DNA of 64,000 nt from Mucilaginibacter sp. GTDB taxonomy: Bacteria > Bacteroidota > Bacteroidia > Sphingobacteriales > Sphingobacteriaceae. A program made the position numbers and the translations under genes. The stretch lies in NCBI GenBank assembly GCA_025352225.1, contig JANXTT010000138.1:40535-104534 (forward strand), written 5' to 3'. The notes below the pieces were generated by a model that saw nothing but the letters and a program-made list of their open reading frames with translations, was not told the origin of the DNA and did no database searches. Shown in pieces: positions 25,609-34,360 of this stretch (within the stretch, counting starts at the first letter, position 1; the number at the start of each line of letters is the position of its first letter).

Positions 25609-26001
25609 TTATGGTGTTGTTGAATCAAACTTTTTCTCTCCAGCCTTTTCTCTGGCTATCCGAGCTATCTCGTTATCATACATAAAGGTGACATATGAAT
25701 CACCGGATGCTTTAAGCCTTCTTTCGACTTCATCAAACGAATTAAGATTCCCCATGACCTTACCAACTAATTCATTAAACCTTTTTACTACATCCTTCTT
25801 TAACATCAGTTTTCTCTTTGCAAGGCTTACATCTTCTCTTAATTCTTCTATGTTACTATATGCTTTCACATACTCAGGTTTTGCTTGGAGCTTTATACTT
25901 TCAAGCATTTGTTTATAGTGTTCATCTTTTGATGGATTCGTTTGGCTAAAGCAAAGGCTATAGAAAATTAAGAATGTGAAGAGCAAAAGAATGAATCTCA
26001 T
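25609..26001 (-). CDS. Small secreted protein, helical
   Basis: 130 residues. A clear signal peptide (MRFILLLFTFLIFYSLCFSQ, cleavage after residue 19) is followed by a ~110-residue charged, helix-forming chain (IEELREDVSLAKRKLMLKK and IARIAREKAGEKKF) with coiled-coil character. Family not recognised. It is enclosed by the full repeat copies R2 and R3 in the same orientation, so recombination between the 45-bp identical cores would remove it cleanly, like a cassette. Confidence 0.65.
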   Translation of the reverse strand: MRFILLLFTFLIFYSLCFSQTNPSKDEHYKQMLESIKLQAKPEYVKAYSNIEELREDVSLAKRKLMLKKDVVKRFNELVGKVMGNLNSFDEVERRLKASGDSYVTFMYDNEIARIAREKAGEKKFDSTTP

Positions 26002-26072
26002 TTTAAATTCTGATTAAGTTAGTAACTAAGGTATGCAATTCTATAATGTGGTTAACAATGATCTATCAGGTT

Positions 26073-26205
26073 CCCCTCTTTCTGGTACAAATATGTCGGG
26101 CGGGCGATGTGTAAAGACTACTTGTGCCTGTTCTAGGCAATATACTCATTAATGTGTATAATTGGCACAAGCACCTATCGCCCTTCCCTCACTTCACACT
26201 TTCGC
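26073..26205. repeat. MITE-like structured repeat, full copy (R3)
   Basis: Same orientation as R2. The central inverted repeat is CTTGTGCC ... GGCACAAG (26121-26170 region). The left end is CCCCTCTTTCTGGTACAAAT; the right end runs through CACCTATCGCCCTTCCCTCA. Confidence 0.85.
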
Positions 26206-26323
26206 CCGGTCTGCGCCCGGTATCAATAGTACTATTTTATCAAAATACAGCCATTATTAGCAAAGTTACATGCTTATTGCCTGCAGTAGTTAATTTTACA
26301 TTATAACCTATTATAAAAAGTAA

Positions 26324-27928
26324 ATGACACATTTATCTATTGTCAAATTTTCTGTTACCGCAATTGCTGTCCCTGCTATAATATTGTTTTTTAGCTATAA
26401 ACAGGCCGATGAAAAACAGCAGTTGGCTAAGGAGATGCAGGCATCTATGGTAAATAATTTACTAAAGCCGTGGTATCCAAAATCGTTCGACGAACAATAT
26501 GGTGGTTTTGTAAGTTCGTTCAGCTATAATTTTACACCCACAGCCGATCAGGGCAAGATGATCGTTACTCAGGCCAGGCATACCTGGAGTAATTCAAAAG
26601 CGGCTGAGATGTTCCCCGAAGTGGCCTATTATCAACATGGTGCAAAACACGGTTTCGAATATTTAAAGAACGTAATGTGGGATAAGCAGTACGGCGGATT
26701 TTATACCTATGTTGATCAGCGCGGTAATGTTAAACCAAATCGGTTCGCTGCAAAAGAAGCATATGGAAACTCATTCGCTATTTACGCACTTGCGGCTTAT
26801 TACCAGTTAAGTGGCGACACCAGTGCGCTGAACTTAGCGATAGCTGATTTTACCTGGCTTGATAAGCATAGCCACGACCCTATTTTTAAAGGCTATTTCC
26901 AACATATGGAACGCGACGGCACCCCCATGGTACGGGACAAAAACACACCATCAACTGCTGAATTAGGTTATAAAGATCAAAATACCTCTATCCATCTGCT
27001 CGAATCGTTTACAGAACTGTATACGGTATGGCCCGATAAACATTTGAAAGAAAGATTAAATGAAATGTTTTTATTGGTGCGCGATACAATAACTACGCCC
27101 AAAGGGTATCTAAAATTATATTTTACTAGAAACTGGACGCCTGTATCGTTTAAAGATTCGACCACTAGTGTGATTCTGCTACACCGAGGCCTCGACCATG
27201 TATCATTTGGACATGATGTAGAAACTGCTTATTTATTGTTGGAAGCATCGCATACGTTAGGCTTAAAAAACGATACCACCACCTTAAAGATCGCTAAGCG
27301 GATGCTTGACCATGCTTTGACCAATGGATGGGACGCACATAGCGGTGGATTTTATGATGAAGGGTATTATTTTAAGGATAAACCAGAAATAACAATAATT
27401 GCCGACACAAAAAACTGGTGGGCACAGGCTGAAGGATTAAATACACTTTTGCTCATGTCTGATTATTATCCAACCGACAAACTGCATTACTTTCAAAAAT
27501 TTAAACAGTTATGGGCTTATGTGCAAACCTATTTGATAGACCATGAGAATGGCGACTGGTATCAGGGAGGAATAGATAAACAGCCTGAACTTAAAACAGC
27601 GTTAAAGGGGCAGATATGGAAAGGCACTTACCACAATTTAAGAGCATTAATAAACTGTATACAACGCTTACAGCCCGATAAAATAGCGCCAACACAGCCT
27701 CAAAATGCTATTATGGTAGGTAGTAAAACCCTAACCTGGCGGCCGTCCTCGGATAATGATCATGTGCTGGGTTATAATATCTACTTAAATAAAGCTCGGA
27801 TAGGCTTTACCCCGTTAACCACCTATAAGTTGGCTGATAATATTAAAACAAGGCAAAGTTTTATAATAAAAGCTATCGATCTGCAGGGGAATGAATCATT
27901 AGCTTCTGAACCTATAATAAGCAAATAG
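26324..27928 (+). CDS. Exported AGE-family epimerase/isomerase with C-terminal fibronectin-like domain
   Basis: 534 residues. A membrane-targeting N-terminus (residues 1-28) suggests export. Residues ~30-440 follow the AGE (N-acylglucosamine 2-epimerase/cellobiose 2-epimerase) alpha6/alpha6 barrel: TQARHTWSNSKAAEM, FGHDVETAYLLLEA, and NWWAQAEGLNTLL carry the conserved His/Glu positions. Residues ~450-530 add a FN3-like domain (TLTWRPSSDNDHVLGYNIYLNK). Family members interconvert mannose-type and glucose-type units, free or at reducing ends. Export and the FN3 tail suggest action on external or periplasmic oligosaccharide. It stands alone between repeats R3 and R4. Confidence 0.85.
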   Translation: MTHLSIVKFSVTAIAVPAIILFFSYKQADEKQQLAKEMQASMVNNLLKPWYPKSFDEQYGGFVSSFSYNFTPTADQGKMIVTQARHTWSNSKAAEMFPEVAYYQHGAKHGFEYLKNVMWDKQYGGFYTYVDQRGNVKPNRFAAKEAYGNSFAIYALAAYYQLSGDTSALNLAIADFTWLDKHSHDPIFKGYFQHMERDGTPMVRDKNTPSTAELGYKDQNTSIHLLESFTELYTVWPDKHLKERLNEMFLLVRDTITTPKGYLKLYFTRNWTPVSFKDSTTSVILLHRGLDHVSFGHDVETAYLLLEASHTLGLKNDTTTLKIAKRMLDHALTNGWDAHSGGFYDEGYYFKDKPEITIIADTKNWWAQAEGLNTLLLMSDYYPTDKLHYFQKFKQLWAYVQTYLIDHENGDWYQGGIDKQPELKTALKGQIWKGTYHNLRALINCIQRLQPDKIAPTQPQNAIMVGSKTLTWRPSSDNDHVLGYNIYLNKARIGFTPLTTYKLADNIKTRQSFIIKAIDLQGNESLASEPIISK

Positions 27929-27960
27929 GTATTAAAAAACTCACCGTCCTGAGGCGGGTA

Positions 27961-27996
27961 TGCCTATCGCTCTTGCCCTCGTTTCATTGCCAGGTG
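27961..27996. repeat. MITE-like repeat, right-half copy (R4)
   Basis: TGCCTATCGCTCTTGCCCTC followed by GTTTCATTGCCAGGTGGG; matches the right half of R6 (CCTATCGCGCTTGCCCTCGC, CATGTGCCAGG). It lies just before the stop codon of the gene at 28004. Confidence 0.7.
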
Positions 27997-28003
27997 GGAT
28001 TAT

Positions 28004-28564
28004 TTACTTAATCGTTCCGCCCTTTAGAATTGCTTTTTGATATAGTTTAAAATATTTTTTGTAGAGTTTATCTTTTTCTTTCTTGGAAAGTATACCTTTT
28101 TGCGATTCTCGTTTAGCTCCTTCCCATTCAAGTTTTAATAAGTATTGAGTTATTTTGATCAGTTCGTTTATCTTATCTGTTGGATTTTGATCCATAGATG
28201 CCCTGATGTCGTCAATAAGCTGAATAATCGTTTTGTCCCAATCTTTATCTTCAGGGTTTAGATAAAGCATAATTAGGTATTTCAATTTATCAGAAGATTC
28301 TAAAATTTTAAGCTTCTCAGTCGAAAGTTTGGGGTCGTCTTTTAATAATAAATTATATCTAAAAAATAGGCCACAAAATTCTGCAATATTGTTTCTCAAA
28401 TCCTGTACATATTTAATTCTTGAGGCAGTAATAGAGTTTATAAAAATCGTCTTTCTTGAATTTCGTATGCCTATCCAAAGCCCGGCAGAGCCAACCACAA
28501 AAGACAGCACAACCCCAATTAAGGTTGCAATTTGTGTTATATTTATAGTAGTAGTGTCTTTCAT
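28004..28564 (-). CDS. Membrane-anchored hypothetical protein
   Basis: 186 residues from the ATG at 28564 (MKDTTTINITQ). The frame continues 44 codons upstream, but that part lies in the R5 repeat and is not protein-like. One membrane helix (residues ~9-30, IATLIGVVLSFVVGSAGLWIG) is followed by a long soluble helical region ending in a lysine-rich tail (KKEKDKLYKKYFKLYQKAI). Family not recognised. Located in the repeat-bounded block, flanked by R4 and R5. Confidence 0.6.
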   Translation of the reverse strand: MKDTTTINITQIATLIGVVLSFVVGSAGLWIGIRNSRKTIFINSITASRIKYVQDLRNNIAEFCGLFFRYNLLLKDDPKLSTEKLKILESSDKLKYLIMLYLNPEDKDWDKTIIQLIDDIRASMDQNPTDKINELIKITQYLLKLEWEGAKRESQKGILSKKEKDKLYKKYFKLYQKAILKGGTIK

Positions 28565-28985
28565 GTTGAGGGAATAAAGTGCCCTAATATAGCTTAAAAT
28601 GAGTAATGTATTTTGGCCCCCCCTTCCTGGCGCAAGTATGTCGGGTTGGCTATGTGCACAGGCTACTTGTGCCGCCCTCGTAAACCAAGCTCTCATACAA
28701 CTAAAAGTCAGGGCTACACAATTGGATCATCCGTCAAAGTATCAACGTATGCCTTCTTTCGCGTATTCAAATTTAACTGAAAAAAAATAAAAAAACGCTT
28801 GCTTTTTATGGAAGTACCTTGCACCAGGATGAGGAATAGATCTTGATCTCTTTTAATACCATTATCCCCCCTGATTGGCATTATTATAGGCTCACTAATA
28901 ACAGGTTATTACCGCTCAAATTATTAGTAATTCTTATAAGAAATTACGATATTCTTATTTATATTCGTAAACCAAACTAAATTGT
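28565..28985. other. Intergenic stretch with a repeat and a possible promoter
   Basis: About 420 bp. The first third is the left-half repeat R5 (28615-28680). The remainder is AT-rich; a TATATTCG near 28959-28966 (one mismatch to TAnnTTTG) lies about 20 bp upstream of the ATG at 28986. Nothing else is recognisable. Confidence 0.45.
28615..28680. repeat. MITE-like repeat, left-half copy (R5)
   Basis: GGCGCAAGTATGTCGGGTTG, GCTATGTGCACAGGCTACTT, GTGCCGCC: the left half of the family, in the same orientation as R2, R3 and R6, with the right half missing. Confidence 0.75.
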
Positions 28986-29381
28986 ATGCCTAAAGCCATA
29001 AAAATCCTCAGCATTGGTATAGATCCTTTCCTGATTGATTTTACCTTGCCTGAATATGCTGCATTTCCAGGATTGAATGCTGAAAAAGTTGCAGCGGGCA
29101 TTGAAAGTTCTATGAAACAATTGCGTGAGTTGGGCTACGATGCTGATAAGTGCTGGATTGATTTTGGAGAAACCGCAATTGATGTAGTAAGCGAAAGGCT
29201 GGACAATAATGATTATGCGTGTGTGCTAATTGGGGCCGGTATCAGAAAACCAGATGCAAATTTTTTAATGTTTGAGAATCTTGTAAATCTTATTCATTCA
29301 AAAGCTCCTAAAACAAAAATCTGCTTTAATAATGCGCCACATGATGTTGTTACAGCTATCCAACGATGGGTTAAACCATAA
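28986..29381 (+). CDS. Conserved hypothetical protein
   Basis: 131 residues, compact alpha/beta. The start is a MPKAIKILSIGIDPFLIDF strand with a glycine, followed by a long helix (GIESSMKQLRELGY), a second strand/turn YACVLIGAGIRKP and a third segment KTKICFNNAPHDVVTAIQRW. The alternation suggests a Rossmann-like or flavodoxin-like fold; I cannot name the family. A near-consensus -7 box lies 20 bp upstream. Its location is inside the repeat-bounded block between R5 and R6. Confidence 0.6.
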   Translation: MPKAIKILSIGIDPFLIDFTLPEYAAFPGLNAEKVAAGIESSMKQLRELGYDADKCWIDFGETAIDVVSERLDNNDYACVLIGAGIRKPDANFLMFENLVNLIHSKAPKTKICFNNAPHDVVTAIQRWVKP

Positions 29382-29449
29382 TCCTACAGGTACAAATAAT
29401 ATTGTATTGGTTATTATCTAGCTTATCCAAGGCTACTTTACAATCTACC

Positions 29450-29560
29450 TTCCCCCTTGGTGCAAGGTACTGTCGGGTTGACTATTTGTATAGGCTACTT
29501 GCCACTGTTCTACGCTCAAGTACCTATCGCGCTTGCCCTCGCTACATGTGCCAGGACGGA
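29450..29560. repeat. MITE-like structured repeat, full copy (R6)
   Basis: CCCCCTTGGTGCAAGGTACT, GTCGGGTTGACTATTTGTAT, AGGCTACTT, then CCTATCGCGCTTGCCCTCGC and CATGTGCCAGGA. It is the most complete copy for the right arm (CATGTGCCAGG). It precedes the stop of the gene at 29580. Confidence 0.8.
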
Positions 29561-29579
29561 GCTCGCACTTGTCAACATG

Positions 29580-30701
29580 CTACTTGTCATTGATCAAGTG
29601 TCTTACATAATCAGGAAATTGTTTGGTTGTTATTCCTGTTATTCTTTGTAGTATCTTAAAATATTGGTCATCATTTTCTGCTTGGAACAAATCTTTGATT
29701 TTCAAAAACCCGTACTTGGTCTCTATGTCTTTACAGATTAATCCGCTAGCTATGTAAGTAAATGGGATATTGTGTTCTACACGGTCAAAATTTACAAAGA
29801 CTTTCTTGATATCACAATCAAGGTTTTGATTTAAGTACTTGTTGGCTAATAATTTGGTTTGCTCCAAAGTCCACCCCCCAGTACCTCCCATATATGTTGC
29901 ATAGCCCTCATTTATTATTCGGTTAGTGTTCTTAAATATTTTATTAGTATAAAAATGGACAAGTTCATGTTGATATATTTCAGAATTATTACCTGCCAAT
30001 ATGATATTATTTCCAGGCTGTGCAAATCCACCGCTCGTTGATAAATACATATTCGTAATATAATCAAACCCCATCATTTTAAGTAATTGTTCTGGGTCAT
30101 CGCACCGATAATAACTGACGGGTATAAGCTGAGTGGAGAATTTACTTGCAAGCATTCTGTTAAATCTATCCATCAGTCTGGCTTTTGTAATATTTAATTT
30201 ATTAGGGAATATGTAATGGATAGATCCGACTTGCTTCTCAGACCAATGGCGAACGTTAAAGTCTATTGCGTTAAAAAAGTAATAATCATCAATTATCTTT
30301 TTAGCTATAAGGGTATAAATTAATCGCAGTTTTACTGTTTTTTGCTCACTAACACCCATGTAGGAAATTTTAATAATATATTTTTGATGCGCAATTACTG
30401 GCAATATTGTTAAAACAGTTGGTTTGTAAATAACAGAGTCATTGCCGCCATTTTCTATATCCCTAAAAAATTCAAAAGGATTGCGATTATTACGCACATA
30501 ATTCTTGTCTATAAATGGGTTTTGCTCTGCAGGCCCGTTTTTATAATCGAGAAACCCATCCAAACGCTGTAAAATACTATCGCGTTCATTATAATCAAGC
30601 ATATTAACTGCGTCGGGAGCTATACTGAATTTATACTTCACTATTTGAGCTTGTGCACCCCAGAAAATGATTACGAATGGGATAAGTAAAATTGTTCTCA
30701 T
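29580..30701 (-). CDS. Secreted gluzincin-like (peptidase MA-like) protein
   Basis: 373 residues. Signal peptide 1-18 (MRTILLIPFVIIFWGAQAQ). A zinc motif H245-E246-L-V-H249 with the third ligand E265 in INEGYATYMGG is the HExxH...E layout of peptidase MA-like (gluzincin) proteins. The N-terminal 230 residues are a divergent beta-rich lead-in; the C-terminal ~100 residues are helical (FRVTTK-type end, FPDYVRHLINDK). The substrate is unknown. It is the last gene before the right copy of the 55-bp direct repeat. Confidence 0.7.
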   Translation of the reverse strand: MRTILLIPFVIIFWGAQAQIVKYKFSIAPDAVNMLDYNERDSILQRLDGFLDYKNGPAEQNPFIDKNYVRNNRNPFEFFRDIENGGNDSVIYKPTVLTILPVIAHQKYIIKISYMGVSEQKTVKLRLIYTLIAKKIIDDYYFFNAIDFNVRHWSEKQVGSIHYIFPNKLNITKARLMDRFNRMLASKFSTQLIPVSYYRCDDPEQLLKMMGFDYITNMYLSTSGGFAQPGNNIILAGNNSEIYQHELVHFYTNKIFKNTNRIINEGYATYMGGTGGWTLEQTKLLANKYLNQNLDCDIKKVFVNFDRVEHNIPFTYIASGLICKDIETKYGFLKIKDLFQAENDDQYFKILQRITGITTKQFPDYVRHLINDK

Positions 30702-30772
30702 ATTACAATAATAGTCAGCTTTTATTTGTCAGAATGTTAAAAGAAGTTAAAACGTATAGCTCGGTATAGTTA

Positions 30773-30827
30773 AAAGTTAACACTTATTTAGTTTTTGCTT
30801 TATTAAACTTGTATAACAGTGTTAGCA
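30773..30827. repeat. Right copy of the 55-bp direct repeat
   Basis: Identical to 22934-22988. It covers the last 13 codons and stop of the barrel gene plus 11 bp of downstream sequence. The pair encloses a 7.8-kb block. Confidence 0.92.
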
Positions 30828-33510
30828 TGAAATATCGCTTCAGTATCTCTGATTGAGAATCAACAACATAGTTTTGTGTGGCATATTTGTACGAACTTAT
30901 ATTCTGGTTTAGAATATCGTAACAAGAGAGTTTGATTTCCCCATGATCTTTTTTAAGTAACTGGTGCGCAATACTAACATTTAGCAAATTAATGCTTTTT
31001 TGGTATCCCGCGCTTAGCCGTGGGTTATAAGTATAAGTGTAATTACCTTCAATATCTATTTTTTTGGGTAAATGAAAGCTATATCGGGTATCTAGCCGAT
31101 GTGTTGTATAGGCCGCATTATTGTAAGCAACCCCGGTATATTTTGTAATAGAGGTAGATATGCCGTAGGATGGGTCTAGCTCAACTACATCATTCCAATT
31201 AATGTTTAAGCCCTCATTAAAACCTATATAATACATATCCTGATAACCCTGATCTGTGTTTACACTAAAAAACTGATGGTAATCATATATATAAGTGCTT
31301 GTTGATGTATGTAATTTCCATTTGTTTATCTTTTTAAAGCTCTTTCCCAAATTACCGCCAATGTGAAAATTGTATTGTCCCGTTTTATTTATAGTTGTAG
31401 CATTTTGATATCCAAGGCTGTTGATTGTCCTTAATCTAAAAACAGTATTCTCTTCTATAGTGGCTCCGCCGTAGATATTTAAATTTACCTGGCTTGCAGG
31501 TTTGTAATTATAGTAACTTATATTGAAATTATTTTGCCTGGCAGGCTTAAGGTCAATATTCCCTGTAAAACTATATAGCGTACTATAATTAAGTTTTATA
31601 GGTTGCATATCGCTGATTCTGGGTTGTGATAGGTTGGCATCGTAATTAATTGTAAAATTACCAACGGTCAATTTTACGTTTGGTAAAAAATTTATAAAAT
31701 TTTGGTTTAGGTCGGGTATGGTTCTATTAAACTGGTTATTTATTTGCAAAAATTGAGTTTTTACGCCCATTACCAATGTGGTTTTTTTTGTGAAATTGTA
31801 TGTTATACCAGTTTTAACATTTTGCTCCCATACCCTACGGTTTAAATCATTGCTTAGGTTATCAATAAATATATTGTAGGCATTGTTGCCAGGGTCAAAA
31901 TTATAAACCTGGCTTTTATCCAAGTTCTCGTTATAGTCAGCAGTCATACTAATATCACCTATAATTTTTTTGGTAAAGGGATATCTAAAACTGCCTGTAA
32001 AACTTAGATCAAAGCTTTTGTTGGAATTGGCCGTATATCTATTCAGATCTGACGAGGGCAGGATGGCAAGATATGAGATGAGGTTGTTGTCGCTATAATT
32101 ATAACTGGATCCCGGATTTATGTTTAAATTATGGGATAAGGTGAACGATTCGCCTTTCTTTTTGAGTCGGCGATAATAACTAAATGATTGTTTAAACTGT
32201 GTATTGCTGCCAACTGTACTATTTGTGTAGCTATTGTTACTTATTTGAGGTGTAAAATTGCTATAACTATTACCGCCTGAATTATAGGCCGATTGATTAC
32301 CAGTGATAATAAGTGTGGGATTATAACGGATCTGGGTCAATGTATCAGGTTCCCATTTTACCAGCCCGCCAATATTGTGTTTGTTATCGGTGTTAAAATG
32401 GATGGTGCTTGAATTACCAAACACAGTGGTATCCTTTATAAATTGCTGATTGCTGCTCTGGTCGCTATTGTCAGTTCGGGTATGGCTAAAAAAATAAAGC
32501 AGATTTACTTTCAGTTTCTTTCCGTAGTCAGTATTAATATTAACACCCCCAGTGGCAACCTTTTGGATGCCGCCGTAACCTTCACCGCCAAACGTGGTAC
32601 CTCCGGTATTTAATGATTCCTGCCCTCCGCGATTAAAGCCACCCGATGTATTTAGCTCCTCACGGGAAAAGCCTGTACGGCTCAAGTTATTACCAACACC
32701 TATTAAGCTTACTTGCAGGGTATCTCTAAACATATTTAACAAACCACCGCTTTCAAACCTGCCACGTGTACCCGCGCCTGCATATACCTTACCAAATACG
32801 CTCTGTTTTAGTGCTTTTTTAAATTTGAGGTTAATAATTTTATTCACTTTAGAGTCTTCAATTAAATGGTCAGGGTCGTTTTCCCGGTCATCGTAAACCT
32901 GAATTTTATCTATCAAAGCGGCATCAAGGTTTTTGGAGGCTATTTTAGGGTCATTTAAAAAAAATTCCTTACCATCTATCATAATTTTGGTTATAGGTTT
33001 TCCATTAAACGTTATGTTTCCTTCATTATCAACCTCTATACCGGGCAGTTTCTTCAATAATTCTTCTACTATTGCATTTGGCCGGGTTTTAAATGCTTCG
33101 GCATTAAACTCAATGGTGTCTTTTTTAATTACTATCGGAACCCGTTCGCCAACTATTGATACCTCTTTTAATTGTTTGGGGTTTAATAATATTGTACCCA
33201 GGTCAATGTTTTCGCCTTTTGCCAAATTCATAATCTTACGGAAAGGTTTATAAGAAACAAACGTGATTAAAATTTTTAACGATATACCCGAAGGTAAATT
33301 ATGGAGGGCAAATGCACCCGTTTTATCACTTAATGTGTAAGACACTAATGATGATGTTGTATCTTTTACATTTACAATAGCCACGGTAGCCATTTCAACC
33401 GGCTCTTTGTTTAACGAATCAATAATTTTACCTTTAACAGATGCGCGGTTTTGAGCCTGGCTAGTAGAAATTGCGGTAATAAACAAAAGCAATAATAAAA
33501 TCTTATACAT
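30784..33510 (-). CDS. TonB-dependent-receptor-like outer-membrane barrel protein (CarboxypepD_reg + plug + OMP_b-brl_3)
   Basis: 908 residues. A signal peptide (residues 1-19, ending SQAQ) is followed by a carboxypeptidase-regulatory-like domain (residues ~22-105), a plug-like segment (LLKKLPGIEVDNEGNITFN ... KPITKIMIDGKEFFLNDP near residues 150-185), and a long Tyr/Asn-rich beta-barrel that ends LTLLYKFNKAKTK. The family transports or binds unknown large ligands at the outer membrane. There is no SusD or carbohydrate gene beside it. Its 3' end is duplicated upstream of engB. Confidence 0.85.
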   Translation of the reverse strand: MYKILLLLLFITAISTSQAQNRASVKGKIIDSLNKEPVEMATVAIVNVKDTTSSLVSYTLSDKTGAFALHNLPSGISLKILITFVSYKPFRKIMNLAKGENIDLGTILLNPKQLKEVSIVGERVPIVIKKDTIEFNAEAFKTRPNAIVEELLKKLPGIEVDNEGNITFNGKPITKIMIDGKEFFLNDPKIASKNLDAALIDKIQVYDDRENDPDHLIEDSKVNKIINLKFKKALKQSVFGKVYAGAGTRGRFESGGLLNMFRDTLQVSLIGVGNNLSRTGFSREELNTSGGFNRGGQESLNTGGTTFGGEGYGGIQKVATGGVNINTDYGKKLKVNLLYFFSHTRTDNSDQSSNQQFIKDTTVFGNSSTIHFNTDNKHNIGGLVKWEPDTLTQIRYNPTLIITGNQSAYNSGGNSYSNFTPQISNNSYTNSTVGSNTQFKQSFSYYRRLKKKGESFTLSHNLNINPGSSYNYSDNNLISYLAILPSSDLNRYTANSNKSFDLSFTGSFRYPFTKKIIGDISMTADYNENLDKSQVYNFDPGNNAYNIFIDNLSNDLNRRVWEQNVKTGITYNFTKKTTLVMGVKTQFLQINNQFNRTIPDLNQNFINFLPNVKLTVGNFTINYDANLSQPRISDMQPIKLNYSTLYSFTGNIDLKPARQNNFNISYYNYKPASQVNLNIYGGATIEENTVFRLRTINSLGYQNATTINKTGQYNFHIGGNLGKSFKKINKWKLHTSTSTYIYDYHQFFSVNTDQGYQDMYYIGFNEGLNINWNDVVELDPSYGISTSITKYTGVAYNNAAYTTHRLDTRYSFHLPKKIDIEGNYTYTYNPRLSAGYQKSINLLNVSIAHQLLKKDHGEIKLSCYDILNQNISSYKYATQNYVVDSQSEILKRYFMLTLLYKFNKAKTK

Positions 33511-33732
33511 TAATTGTGGCAGATAATTAGAGATGAAAGTTATTATTGCAATATTATATGCGGTAAGTTCAGCAAAATAGTACCGTAATAAGGTGTTGTA
33601 AAAATGTACTTATAATTGTTAATAATCAAGTTAAAACGCTTATTTAACAAATATTAACTTATCCTAATATTACCGTCACCAAACATAAGTTTACATTTTA
33701 AACTTTAAATTTGATGTTATAACATATAAATT

Positions 33733-34221
33733 ATGGATACCTACCAAATACCAGCCGCCACCCGCATTGGCCATGTCCACTTAAAAGTGAGCGATCTGCA
33801 GCGTTCGCTCGATTTTTATTGTGGTTTGCTGGGTTTCGAATTAATGATGAAGTATGGCACCGAAGCTGCTTTTATAGCTGCCGGCGGATACCATCATCAT
33901 ATTGGTTTAAATACATGGCATAGTAAAGGCTCGGCACCTGCTCCCGAACGAGCCCCGGGTTTATACCATACCGCTATACTGTACCCCGAGCGTAAAGATC
34001 TGGCGGCTATTGTACAACGGCTCATTGATATGCGCTACCCTATAACGGGCATGTCTGATCATGGTGTATCAGAGGCTATCTATCTGGATGACCCAGACCA
34101 TAACGGTGTTGAACTCTATTGGGACAGGCCCCGGAATTTATGGCCCCTGGATGAAAAAGGTGAACTGACCATGTTTACCCGCCATCTGGATTTGGAAGGA
34201 TTGCTGGCGGAGCTAAATTAA
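33733..34221 (+). CDS. VOC family protein (glyoxalase/dioxygenase-like)
   Basis: 162 residues, one and a half VOC modules. IGHVHLKVSDLQRSLDFYCGLLGFEL is the first beta-alpha-beta unit with a metal His in HVHLKVSD; ligand positions continue with HTAILYPER and the closing GVELYWDRP (Glu). The central YHHHIGLNTW also supplies His residues. Members are metal-dependent lyases, isomerases or dioxygenases; the substrate is not deducible. Monocistronic. Confidence 0.85.
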   Translation: MDTYQIPAATRIGHVHLKVSDLQRSLDFYCGLLGFELMMKYGTEAAFIAAGGYHHHIGLNTWHSKGSAPAPERAPGLYHTAILYPERKDLAAIVQRLIDMRYPITGMSDHGVSEAIYLDDPDHNGVELYWDRPRNLWPLDEKGELTMFTRHLDLEGLLAELN

Positions 34222-34360
34222 TCCAAAAAATATCCGTATATTGTAGTAACAGTTAGTGTTGTAATCATAATATTGCGAAAAACTGTGTGAAAAAATACTT
34301 GATACTAGCTACTTGATACTTTTTTAAATACACCCATTAATACCCATGTCCCTTTTTTGA

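Noticed and set aside
28565..28696. 44-codon N-terminal extension of the membrane protein at 28004
   Set aside because: It is translated repeat (R5) sequence; the ATG at 28564 precedes the true helix.
23779..29560. Integron-like attC cassette array
   Set aside because: The structured repeats between single genes are reminiscent, but no integron integrase exists here, gene orientations alternate, and attC core motifs are not seen.
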